DNA from: Pterois miles
Lineage: Eukaryota > Chordata > Actinopteri > Perciformes > Scorpaenidae
Length of the DNA: 64,000 nucleotides
Direction: 5' to 3'
NCBI GenBank assembly: GCA_947000775.1
Contig: CAMQGK010000057.1
Coordinates: 62,001-126,000 of the forward strand
The notes beneath the pieces were generated by a model. The model was not told the origin of the DNA. It worked only from the letters and a program-made list of their open reading frames with translations, and ran no database searches. Below, in pieces: positions 33,801-45,829 of this stretch (position 1 is its first letter; every line of letters starts with the position of its first letter). A program made the position numbers and the translations under genes.

Positions 33801-36800
33801 CTGGGAAACGAGAGATGTGAGATCTGTTTTGGGTCAACAAAAGCATTTCCTCCACAGTGATCACACTGAACACTAATTTGTCTCTAATTTATTTCTGTTG
33901 GGTCTACTGTTACTCACATGAAAAGCCATCTGGCCAGAGAAGTCATACATGCCACATGAGTGCATGAGACTCAAAGTGTTTCGCACTGCCTCGGCGCTCA
34001 GGACACGCTCGTCTGTGATCGGACAGATCCCTCCGTTCGCCAGAGTGGCGGCCATGACACTTCCTGATTCACAGGTCACCTCGATGGAGCAGAGCTGAGA
34101 TCATGAGAGGAGAAACTACTGGATATATTTTCATCGATATCAGGCTTCAGATTATGGATTTAATGATTCCACATGAAAAGCTGACAGAGCAGTTTACCTG
34201 GAAGTAGAAGTCCAGGGCATCGATCATATCCGCTCCTGGAGGGAAACACTGGGAAATGAAATATGATCATTGTGACTATGTGAAGTATGCTGGCCTAGCA
34301 CTGCTATAATTTCTCAACCAGAAAATCAAAAATGTCTTGGATCGGTCATAAAGCTCTCTAATAGTGTCGCCCTTCAAATAGGGTCAAAAGGTCACGAATA
34401 AGCCCTGTGACATGATAAAATGGAGATACACAGAGAGGAGTGGGAGATTTACGGAGCGGCCATCAAGAAGGAATTTCAGATGGCCTCAATAGCATTCAGT
34501 GGCTAGAGATAACTAGGAATATTGAGCTCACGATACCCTTTCAACCAAAACAAAAATATGAATAAAATGATATAGCGGGCAAGCGTGCTTTTCTTACATC
34601 CTAAAAATTTTTTGAAAAAGTGTTTTTATCAGGCAGCAATGATATCTAGGTTTTGAAAATATGAACTAATCCTTTCCATTGTGAAGACCCTTTATACAGT
34701 ATGTAGAGCTGAAACGATCAATGAATTAGTCAGAGCCAAATAATTTCTGGTTTTCATTGACTGTGTTTACATGCACATTACTATTCTACTATTATTCTCA
34801 ATATGATAGTATTCACATTTGATACAGGACTTTTTTCGTTTGGATATTCTGAATTAGGCATTTTCTTATGTGGACTACGCCAGTATTATTCAGGTTTTAG
34901 GAGCATTCCTTAGACATGTATACAGCACATTCAGAATATGTGTCTTAGTTTGGGTTTTTACAGCAGTGTGTTACTCACAGCCTCTGTCCTGGTTAGTCAG
35001 CTCTGTGCGTTTTACACAAATCAACTAGCCGACAGTTTGTGGAGATGCGTGCCATAAAGAAAAGAAGGAGAAACACAGCTACTTTTAAACATTATGGATA
35101 TCAACAGGTGTTTAGATATGTGGAAATATCACAACGTCAACCTTTAAGAGAAGGTGGTTGAAGGAATAAAAGTGGGTTGGTCAGTCAAACAAGTCCGCCA
35201 CTGGCGGAAAACTAAACTAAACTAAACTAAAGAAAAAAAAACATATTTTTGACGCAAAGAAGCAAAATGTGTCCGGCTCTTGCTATTCCACTTTTCCATA
35301 TGTTGACGTGATAAACAACATGTTAGGGCATCGACCTCTGTCAAACACAGCCAAGAGTGTTAGTGTTGATGTGGGATTCACCGGACACGGTGATGAGGAC
35401 CAGATGACGATGATGGTAAGACAACTAGGTAGCCAGCTGACTGGTTTAGATAAATGGGTTGTATGTGGGTCAGCATGACGTACATCATGAGGTGTTAATC
35501 AGAGTATGCCTGGCTGCATGTACAAGGGAATATTAGTGGAATAAGATGATAAGATAAGATAAGATGAACCTTTTATTAATCCCCATAGGGAAATTCAGTT
35601 TTACACTCTGTTGTTAATTTCACACAGTACATATACATGCATCAATGGAGAGATGTCAGAGTGAGGGGGCTGCTCCTGACAAGCACCCAGAGCAGTTGGG
35701 GGTTCGGTGCCCTGCTCAGGGGCACCTTGGCAGTGCCCAAGAGGTAAACTGGCACCTCTCCAGCAACCAGTTGGTCTTGGTCCATGGGGGACTTGAACCG
35801 GTGACCTCCGCCTCCTAAACCAAGTCCCTACGGACTGAGCTACTGCCGCTCCCTAATACTGATGTTCATTAGCCATGTAAACAGCTTTTTTGGAGTAAAG
35901 GCAAAAACAGAATATTTGGTGCATGTAAATGTAGTTAGTGAGAGGATTTGCTGTTTTTTATATCAATGTAAAAAGATAGATTCAAAATTTCTACATTTTA
36001 AAAGTAAAAGTTTCGATGATTCATAATGAAAAATCAGTCAATCAAGCAAATAACTGGCATTTTAACCTGTAATACACACCTGTAAAACTGAGTGTTATTA
36101 AAACACTCAGTTTTACAGAGAAGCAAGCAGATGCAACAGAAATAAAAAGCATCTCTAATCCCACATATTTCAGCCTCCTGTCACTGACCTTCTTCTCCTT
36201 CATGTAGTATCCGATGGCAAAATTTCTGTCGCCTGTTTCTTTTTCTGACTGGAACCTGAGACGAGGAGGCAGGAGAGGTCAATACTGAAACATCAATAAT
36301 GCAACAGAGCAGTGGACAGGCAATTTGCCCAACAACACTGTTTCAACTTAGGTGTGCTGAACGGAGATATATCATCTTAAAGCGCCTCGACAGTACACTC
36401 ACATGGCGTTGCTGAATCCCACATACTCTTGACCTGCCATCTTTTTCACAAACTCCATAACCTAGATGAATAAAGACAACATTTAGGTCATCTCTGACCA
36501 CTGACACAATGAGTTTCATATTCATGGTGTTAACAGAGAAGAGGCACGCTACTCACATAGTCAAACTTCTCGGCCTTATTGGAGTGAGGCTGGAAACAGA
36601 GTGAGAGTCATTTGTTCGGGTTGACTGTAATTGCCACATTCATGAACACTGAACTTCACTGAGTCATAACACCGCTGTGTGAAACAATACATCAATGTAT
36701 CACTGATTGCATAAGTTAGTGTCCTATTATCAGTACAGTACTTATACAGTACAAGAGGAAAGATAGGCAGTGGTCGTAAACTACAGAGCTCAGGGAGAGT

Positions 36801-39438
36801 TCAGGAATATTTCACAAAACATGACAACAGACAAGACAAACTTTAGGAAAAACAGTTAAGATGTTTTGAAGACACTGATAAGAGTTACTGCTGCTTTATG
36901 ACATTTCCCCAGGTTTTATAATGAACATCATCACATCAACAGGCTCTGAACTAGAGCATACTACACATTAAAGGGCCAAATGGGGCTGAATGGCTTGCTC
37001 ATTATTAAATAAGTCCCTGATTTTTCTATAAAACAAAAACAAGATGAGCATATTTCCAGAATTAGATTATATTCTAATGTAATGTGAAATGTGACAGTGA
37101 AAGTAAAAAACAATAACAATAGAGTGCTGCAGGAATGAGTCCTAAAACCCAGAAACAAACACAAACTGAGGAGATTTTAATGTTTTGTTCTTTAATATAA
37201 AATACGTCAGTAAATATCCCACCATACGCGTACACTGTGGTACAGTTCATTTATAGTCTAGTATTAGCTTCAGAAATCAGAAATGTTTGTTTTAATGTTT
37301 GCTTATTTTCTGTAATAATCCAAATCCCAATGGAAAATTCCCATTGGCTTTGTCTCAAGGGAACCATGGCGATGCTAACTTCATGGTTGGCCTAAGAAAA
37401 TACATCATCCCTGCAGTGCTCTATAACCCGCTGTCATTTATACAATAAATGTGTATACTAATAGTCAGCAATACATTTTAGTATGTTAAAATTATGTGAC
37501 TTTTTATAATCAGTTATTTTTGCTGACTTTCATGGGTGGAGTAAAGCAAACTTTAATGATATTCCACAAATGTCATGTCCAGCGTGATTCCTGTCATTTT
37601 GTGAGTATAAAAAAATGGAAACAGGACTCAAATCTAACACTTGTGTGACTCTAATTACAAGTAACAGCTGGTAAAATGTTCTGTTACCTAATGGAGAGTC
37701 ATTTCTTTAATGTGCTGCCTCAACTATCATGTCCATGTGTTTACCTTGATAAGAGAGCTGATCACTATGGCTCCGGCGTTCACCATGGGGTTGTGGGGCT
37801 TATCTGAGAGAAAGGACAGAGATAAGACACAGTGTTAATGAGGAGTTCCACACAAAGTATCATAATGAACTTTAACATTCACTGAGGGTCACAGAGGTAA
37901 TGATATACAATCCAATCAGGACTCACACACCTTCGTCATCAAGCGAGAGCATGTTGAACTTGAGTCCGCTGGGCTCCATGCCGACGTAACGGTGAACCGT
38001 CTCTGTTCCCGCCTCGTGGACAGCGATGGCGTACTGCAGCGGCTTCACACAGGACTGCAGGCAGAACGGCTGCCTGGTGTCGCCTACTGAGTGCCTGGAA
38101 GAAGACAACACAATGTCTCCAGTCTGACTGAACAGAAAAGAGATTCACTTTGACAGTCACATCTGGAAGATGTACTATGTAACTACCACAGTCGCTACTC
38201 AGCAGCAGCACTGTTCGGTGTCTTACTCATGGGTATGTTAATGGCACAAATAAGGAAGGGGGCGAGCACTACTACTAACTTTCATGTCCACATTTATCCT
38301 CCGTTTCTGACTCTGTTGGTAACGTAGGGTTAACAGACTGAGGCCTGAAAACTGTGATGATTGAAAATAAAAATCTAATAACAAACTGCATGAATATCAC
38401 AAAACAGTACAGCAACAGAAAACAAGTGCATTTGTCATTTAATTGACAGTACAAATCCGTTAACACTGAAAATGTTAATAATACAGTATATAACAAACTC
38501 ACCACAAGGTCTGTTTAGTAGCTGTTCTGAAGCTTTCGATCACATCACACGGTCTTCCTCAGCATCAGCCAAATCAAATCAATCTTATCGGATGAGACAT
38601 CATTGTAGTGCTCAGAAAAATATAATTTCAAGAATTCAGTCACGACTATCGAGGAAAATCTTGTGATACAGTCAAAAGCTGAACAAAAGGTTCTAAATGG
38701 ACCTTGTAGTGAGACTTTTTTGTCAAGTACAAATCTGTAAGTCGTACCTCTGGCCATCCACTGTACACAAAGACACACCCCACAGATCTGGGCTGAATTT
38801 AGCGAGTTGGGGAATGTAGTCTGCCACCTAAAGCCAGAAAACGTGGAGCAATTCAACAGTAACAGTTACATCACAGTTTAACAGAGCAAAGCATCACAAC
38901 TAAAAGCACTGCAGCACAAGAGGCATTAGTGAGAAATTATTTTGCATGAGCAGCAATTTCTGTCTCATACAGTAATGCCGCACATTGTCTTTATCGACTT
39001 TGATGCATGTAAATATTGAGAAGGCGGTGTGAATTTTAAGATGCCAATCTTTAACTGTAGATCTTGACTACACCACATACAGTACAATATGTAAGGTGTG
39101 TGCATGTGTGCAAGCCTTAAACAACATTACACCTTATGTTTCCACACTTTAAACAACAACGTTGACATGATAAAATTAACTTTTCCATTTCTATACAAAC
39201 AAACAAACAACACACGCTCACCTTCCCATCACTCTGGTTTTGCACAGTGTTGTAGATTTCATTTATTTTTTGTGCAAACACGTCAAACTCTGGGATGATG
39301 AATTTCTTCCTGAAGGCCTGGATCAGCAGGACCATGTTCCCACCGACACACCTGAGAGAAAAAAAAAAAAAAACAACATAATGCAGGAGCACTTACTGAA
39401 AATGAAATACTTTCCTTTCATATTACTGAAGTACACAT

Positions 39439-39499
<61 letters not shown>

Positions 39500-42400
39500 A
39501 TTCACTGGTGTGAGAGCAGCAGCTGTCAGTCATCAATCTGAGCGACAGGCCTTTGCTCTGATCAACATGACACAAATAAAGCTGACGTGCTGTCACACAC
39601 AAACTACACATCACTGACTTCCACACGTCCAGCTGTGGGCTGATCAAGTTAAAGGAATATTTCACCACATGTAGTTCAATGTCTGTTGACTTGAATGTTT
39701 TCTGACTTGTTTTGGCTAGCTTTATATTACTCAACAGAAACAACAGTGTTATTATCATCTTTTTGGTAAATACTGGAGATCAGGGGATGAAATTAGCACA
39801 TGCTACCTGCCAAATACAGGATAAATGTTGGCCATGCCAAGAAAAAATTTCAGGTCACTTATCATCATGGCAGATAGGTTTTCCTTATATTAGGAAATAA
39901 TATTTTTAAGAAGCAATTCCTAAATTAAAAATAGTCAGGGATTAAGGTTAAATGATATATTACAGCACTGACTCAGTGTACATTATCCTAAAGAGCTCCA
40001 CATAGATTTCATAAGTGGTGAACAAAAAAAACTGAGTGGCTGATAGAAATGTTCAGTGACCTGCCAAAATGGCACGTGAGAAAAAAATTAATTTCAGACG
40101 ATGCTTGAGACTGATTGCCGGTCCAGGAAATTACTTTGAACACATTATCTGAAATACTGGATTTCCACGACATTACTCTAGTGAAATGATTAAATACTGT
40201 ATGCAGAATCTAAATATCTTAAGCAGTTTTTTTAATTGAATTTGCATTATATTATACAACATATCCCCCCTCTCCTCATATACATGGAGGACAGGGTTGG
40301 GGGTACCACTCTGCAGTATTGGTAGTATTTTAATTAAAGCCCCCCACAAACCGCAGCCTTTAAAACTACCATCAATCAAGACCTTTCAGTCAGTTCCAAC
40401 TAACATTTAACATAGTAAATGCGTTAATTAAATATGGTGCTGTGTCAGCCTCCTGTACTTCTAACTTCCTCCACATTGTTCTTAAAACTGTCACTAATTA
40501 CTTCTAATCAGTAACGTGAAGTACGTGTTGGAGACGAGGGAAGAGAGACGGAGGCAGAGAGATGACTACGCAGCAGGTCACATACAACAACTGCTTCATT
40601 AGACAGGATTGTTGTTGGAAGGTCAGACTAAAAATAGTTTAGTCTAAATGCCTGCACTGGGTAGTGAATGGAAAACATAACACCATAAGACAGTCAGCGA
40701 TGAGATACAAGTCCATTTTGAGGGGCATTAGAACAGCGACGCTCCCAGAAAATGCACAAAAGAAGTGAGAAACTTCAGCAGGGTATGAAGGTAAACACTG
40801 AATTATGGTCCCTTTCTATTTAGTGTGTGTTTGGTATTCCAGTGAGCCAGCATGCACAATACCAGGACCCACCTAAATGGATCAGGGCCATAATTAATGT
40901 TGGTACGGTGCCTTCAAATGGAACTTGTGTTTACAAGATGGTAAGTCGTGAACACAACATGCGTTACGTTCAAGTTGTGAAGAACGCTGCTGCTATGCAA
41001 CGGCTATATTAACGTTACTGTCCGAGTCTAGTGGTGCCTTCAAATGGGGTCGGGTTTACTCTGTTTATGAGTTGAGCCCATATGAACGCCCCCCTCATGT
41101 CGGATTTAGTAAGTGAAAAGTTTGTGAAAATTCAGAGTTCACAACTTGTGAAGTGTTTGTTGACGTTGTAAGAAATGGTGGAGCCCATCTTTCTCCTCTG
41201 TCATTATGCCTTTGCATTTCCTGCATCCTGCATTTCCTGTTTTCCCTTAATTTTGTAAATTTCCCCACTGTGGGACTAATAAAGGAATATCTTATCTTAT
41301 CTTATCTTATCTTAACCACTTGCTTTGTTAGCCTCTAGGCTTCTAGACTCAGACAGTAACATTAATATTGTGCTTAGCAGCAGTGTTCTCATGACTTTAC
41401 CACTTGAACGCAACGCATGTCGTGTTCACGATTACCCATCTTGTAAACACGAGTTCACAGGTTCCACCTGAAGGCACCATTCAAGGCACAGAGAGCATAT
41501 CAACATTTCCTCACACATATTATAAAATTACCAAGAAAAACAATATGTGACTAAAATTACAATACACTTTACAATATTAACTTATCACACACCAATAAAT
41601 GAACTTCCATGGGCTCCACCATTTCTCAGAATGCCAGCAAACACGTCACAACTCGTGAACCCTGAACTTTCAGAAACTTTCCACTTACGAGGTCATGAAT
41701 ACGACATGAGGGGGGCGTTCATATGGACCCAAGTCGGAAACATGGTAAACACAACCCCATCTGAAGGCACCATAAATCACACCTGTGTTCACCCTGCAGT
41801 CACATGTCAATACAACAACGTTCTTTACATCTCTTCAGCCATCATATGCACAACGATCCAGAATCTGTCAGACATACCTGTATATTTCATATCTATGACA
41901 TGATGTTACATACAGTGAGGAGTTACAATTTGTTGTCTTTTTACTGAACTAACGCAGGTTATTTGGTATGAATGTCATTTTGTGGCATATTATCTGTTCA
42001 CTGTATTTGAGTTTACATGAAAGCTCAAAGGCGAATTGTCTGTTTGCTGTACATGTAAAACATTGTTACGCAAATACATGAACTGTATACACACAATGTG
42101 CATATTTCCTGTGTACTACAGTGCCGTGCAGTATTGACTTTTCTCAGTAAACTTTTACCTACTGTTGAAACGGGACTCTACACAGCTCAATGAGACACAC
42201 AACAGCACTCAGCTAGACAGAACTGACATCCTGGTACAGGGCAGTAAGCAATTAGTGTCAACAGAAAAGAAGAACAAAACAGAGATGTGTGTGTAAGAAA
42301 CCTTCTCCAGCATGAACTGCCATGGTGAGCGGCGGCACTGGCCACTTTACTGACACAATAACTAGGTTTTGAGGCATGAATGAAGTGTTTGAACACGAAA

Positions 42401-43667
42401 TAGAGTTGAGATGTTCCATCAAACAGTTGTGACAACTGCACTTACAGTTCAGAGAGAGTTAAGACGAGTTTCATTTACTAATTATATGATTGTTTGACTG
42501 AGTCCTAACCTGCTGTCTCACCTGTGGAAAAGGTCTCTGTCCATCATCACCTCACCAACAGAGTCTTTCACAGCCTGCCGAAGCTTCTCCATGCAGTCCT
42601 TTACACGAGGGTCTGATGGGTGGAGGCCCGTTTTCTTAAGGGCCTGCAAACAACAGTGGAGCAGATGAAACAGCAGTGATGGACGGATGGATGGATGCTT
42701 GGTGTTGGGGTTGGAGGACGGTTTATTTGGCTACTTACCGAGGTAAAATATGAAATGGGGACTTGCTCTTTTCCCTCTGTGATGGTGTAGAACAGCAGAT
42801 CTTCCACCCCTGAGCTGGGGGACTTCGAATGAACATTGCTGATGAAGTGAAGATTAAAAAAAAAGAGAAAGCAAACATCAGCGCATGCTATTCACTTACA
42901 CACGACTACAGAAGACATAGCTGAGATAATGACTGCTTCTAAAAGTGCTAATTGAGTTAGTTAAAACGAGTGTTACACAGCTGGGTCATTCAATCATGCA
43001 AAATTACTACAAATACACTGATAATGTCACTATTATGTGACATACACAAGGAACACTTCAGATACATTACACTGTCAGTATGACAGGAATGACAGGAAAA
43101 ACATTGCATTTATTTTGCATATGTGTTATGATTTTCAAGACTGTTCCTCTTGACACACTGTATTAAATGGCGGTTCTATTTTATGTGTTTTTGACAGGAA
43201 CATCTGCAGTTTGCAGACAGCAGATTTGCTGTTGGAGCTCTTTATGCTACTTTAATTCAGATGATTCAGTAATTTATAGCTGACACATGCTGAATACTTG
43301 GCCTGATATGACCACCTGTGCAGTTACTGGTAATTTACAGAGCGCTAAAACTATTTCTATATGTTAAATGCATCTCATGACAAATACAACACCAGGCCCG
43401 GCAGGTAGAAGCCCCAGTGTGTCTGAATCCACCCCAGCAGGACACTGAAGTGTTGACACTGAGCTGTTTATCTCACGGAGACACTCACACTTTGAGATGG
43501 AAGTGATCCAAGTGTGTCGGCGGTGGTCGCTGGGACGTCGTTGTTGACTTCGTGCTCAGACAACGTGCTGCCGGCTGCTGGGTGATGAAAACCTTCCTCG
43601 CCGCGTCAGTGTGTTTGCGGATCGGCTGCAGAGAGCCGGACAGACGCAGAGCTCTCAGACAGGACAT
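27806..43667 (-). CDS. gls2: Glutaminase 2 (mitochondrial, liver-type), complete
   Basis: Hydrolyses L-glutamine to glutamate and ammonia in mitochondria. 18 exons: 43489-43667, 42739-42838, 42522-42643, 39222-39351, 38748-38827, 37931-38094, 37745-37803, 36557-36589, 36403-36461, 36189-36255, 34198-34248, 33918-34094, 33669-33800, 32869-32961, 32719-32780, 32323-32399, 29071-29134, 27806-27962; 1806 nt, 601 aa (human GLS2 is 602). The N-terminus (MSCLRALRLSG) is Arg-rich like a transit peptide. The beta-lactamase-like glutaminase domain has the Ser-Lys pair in FCLQSCVKP (Ser218, Lys221) and MVNAGAI. The C-terminus has two ankyrin repeats (DYDSRTALHISAAEG, WGNLPVDDA). It ends IEGMV, close to the ESMV PDZ-binding tail of human GLS2, which argues for gls2 over gls1. 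Start is the ATG at 43667; the GTG further upstream is not used. The same strand carries rdh5 and bloc1s1. Confidence 0.93.
28430..28560. repeat. Probable fish interspersed repeat fragment in gls2 intron 17
   Basis: Contains ccaatgtaagtctatgggaa aaagtctttttg, a motif I recognise as recurring in fish introns. Boundaries are unclear. Confidence 0.3.
30689..31079. repeat. MITE with CAGGGT...ACCCTG ends in gls2 intron 16
   Basis: Starts cagggtacctgcaggtttca and ends cccataggaaccctg. The interior is built of many ttaagacc / aatttaagac repeats. About 390 bp, non-coding. The termini resemble a hAT-type family common in fish. Confidence 0.65.
33576..33658. repeat. AT-rich microsatellite in gls2 intron 13
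   Basis: Imperfect (TA)n/(TATATAG)n tract immediately downstream (in gene orientation) of the exon 13 donor at 33668. Confidence 0.75.
34760..35934. repeat. Inverted-terminus DNA element carrying a SINE, gls2 intron 10
   Basis: The left end gtttacatgcacattacta is roughly the inverse of the right end ttggtgcatgtaaatgtag. The interior is non-coding and contains a full SINE at 35549-35853 and a short (ACTAA)n run at 35210-35231. The element is therefore older than the SINE. Confidence 0.55.
35549..35853 (-). repeat. Full-length tRNA-derived SINE nested in the intron 10 element
   Basis: The minus strand begins gggagcggcagtagctcagt, has a B-box GGTTCAAGTCC and ends attaataaaaggttcatctt atcttatc. 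Same family as 11208-11532 and 55878-56167. Confidence 0.85.
39440..39498. repeat. (TG)n microsatellite in gls2 intron 3
   Basis: About 29 uninterrupted TG units. Long enough to be polymorphic. Confidence 0.95.
40905..41485. repeat. Foldback element E1 (GGTGCCTTCA ends), gls2 intron 3
   Basis: The left arm, 40915-41033 (ggtgccttcaaatggaactt through gttactgtccgagtctag), is inverted at 41341-41483 (ctagactcagacagtaacat through acctgaaggcacc). Between the arms lie the left arm of a second element and a LINE tail. Confidence 0.75.
41034..41775. repeat. Foldback element E2, interleaved with E1
   Basis: The left arm, 41034-41190 (tggtgccttcaaatggggtc), is inside E1. The right arm, ~41545-41773 (ending atctgaaggcacc), is outside E1. 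It is close in sequence to the element at 9631-10215 (gtgaaaagtttgtgaaa, gttgacgttgtaagaaatgg). Confidence 0.7.
41253..41314 (+). repeat. LINE/SINE 3' tail fragment
   Basis: aatttccccactgtgggact aataaaggaat followed by (ATCTT)n. It is a tail only with no tRNA-like head, inserted within E1/E2. Confidence 0.75.
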
Positions 43668-43882
43668 GGCTGAAGATCTGACGGGGAGGATCACAGCAGA
43701 TAACGCTGAAGGCTGGTTGTTACAGTTGGCTTCACGCGTCTCCAGCGAGATCGCTGACTTTCATAGGACGGGGTTGAAGTTTGGCTGCCTTTAGGTGTCG
43801 TCGGGAATTTTGCAATTTCAATTTATGAACTTTTTTTTTCCGCCAAACCAAACCGATACGATATAGCTTGTGTTATTAAAAT

Positions 43883-44503
43883 CAGTGGTGGAAGTCAGAC
43901 ATTTGCTATAAATACTGTAGGCTAATAAGGTAACTTTTTCAGGTAGGCCTAATTGTACTTGAGTATTTCAATTTTCTGATATTTTATAAGCTACTCCTCA
44001 ATTTGAAAGGGAGTTATTGTACTTTTTACCCCACTACATTTATTTGATAGCTTTAATTACTAGCTAGGCGTACTTAGAAAATATTATAAAAACATAAATG
44101 ATGTATTATTATGGATAAAGATATTCTACTACTGTATTTATATATTGTTTTTCCTAAAGGAGACATATAATTATCATCATCCTCCTCCCACGATAAAAAT
44201 CACAAGCTACCCAGTAGTATAATAATAAAAACAGCTGCAAAATTATGTAGCCTACATATTAATGTCAATAATTATAATTTAATAATATAGGATAACATAG
44301 CCTACATTCTTGAGAAAAGGGCCATGAAGAATGACTTTCAGTTTTTGTAAATTAAATTAAAAATATGTACTGTATATTTCAAATATTATGTACACCTGCC
44401 TTTAACTAAAATTTTAAACGCATGCCTTTTACTTGTAACAGAGTATTTCTACACTGGTATTACTGCTGTTACTTGAGCAGAAAGAGCACTTTTTCAACCA
44501 CTG
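43883..44503. repeat. hAT-like MITE with target-site duplication upstream of gls2
   Basis: Ends CAGTGGTGGAAG ... TTCAACCACTG. The flanking octamers are attaaaat (43875-43882) and gttaaaat (44504-44511), 7 of 8 identical, the target-duplication length of hAT transposons. It begins 216 bp upstream of the gls2 start codon. Confidence 0.75.
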
Positions 44504-44511
44504 GTTAAAAT

Positions 44512-45829
44512 GTTCAAATATATGCCTGATATTTAAAATATCCGTGCACTTCAATACACATAAAGTAGCTCCGTAACATTTTAAAAAACTACGACTTAAA
44601 ACCCCCAAAACAAAACAAAACAAAAAACTTGGCTATTTAACACATTCGTCATGTTAAAAGAGAATCTGTGTTTTCCGAGGGCCACCTGAAAGCAGCAGGC
44701 GGTGTAAATGATAAATTAAATTACAAACACACCACCCAGTGTGGCAGCTGTCACTTGACTGACAGATCCGGCAGCCAATCAGGGACTAGAAGTGTATTTT
44801 GAGAGCAGAGGTCTGCCATGTGGACAACAGGGTGACAATCAGGATATCAGGAGCAAGTTAATTTTCTTTTTTCTTTTTTTAAAACCACAAAATTCAGCAT
44901 TATGAACGAAACAGACCTACAATAGAGTAGAAAGCAGTAGACTATTTAGCTATGATGAAATCACAACATACCCTCACACCTGAGAGATATTTAAGTAAAG
45001 CCTTTGAGCTGTTGTGTAACAACACACGGTCAGGACAAGCTTCTCAGTTTATTATTATGATCATCAGCAGCTGAACGTGTTCAGGACATTCTGTCAATGT
45101 GGCTTAACTGATAATGACTAACTGAACTGATAGCTTAAATGACCTGTCTGCAACAACACAAGTTATCAAGACAAATAAAAGTCAATTAAATGTGTCTGAA
45201 CATAAATGTGTCACAGGTTATTTTTGAACATCTTACACAAATTAAATGCCAAATATAGTGAAATGACACAAATAATGTATTAACCAGATACATCTCATCA
45301 GATTTAAATGCTTGCATAATATCCATGTGGGAAGAAGATATTATATGTATTTACAGTACACAACTTTTAGTGCTGTTACACAACCTTATGTGACCTTTTA
45401 GCACCGCCTGGTAAAAGTTAAATGTTCCTGTGTATAAACTGATGTTATTTGTAAGCAGGAGGACTGATCCTATGCTGGTAAAGCTTTGCTTGCTCCAATG
45501 TTTGGCTTTTAACATAAATGACAATGGCACAGCATAGTGTCAACAAACAAAACAATAATTCAACAGTATATTATACAATATAGTTTCATTATTTTCCTGA
45601 TGATGTCTTAAGAAATGAAAAAGATATTTTACATGGAAGATTATGCACACATAAATATAATAACAGCGACAATCAGATCATTGCATGGCCAATGTAGATA
45701 AGGAATATGGGTATTCTGAAAGGCAAAAGATTCATTTCTTTAAGCCATCCTCGTCACGACATCAAAATCACACGAACTGACAGAAAATGGCTGATAACTT
45801 TGAAGACTTTTCTTCAAAGTCATCGTAAG
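44512..45829. other. Intergenic region between gls2 and rdh5
   Basis: No exon seen. It contains the 5' flank of gls2 at one end and the presumed 3' UTR of rdh5 at the other. A minus-strand AATAAA (TTTATT at 45048-45053) is ~780 bp past the rdh5 stop and could be its polyadenylation signal. Confidence 0.4.

Noticed and set aside
43668..43694. N-terminal extension of gls2 starting at a GTG
   Set aside because: Eukaryotic initiation would use the in-frame ATG at 43667, which also gives a protein of the usual family length and a transit-peptide-like start.
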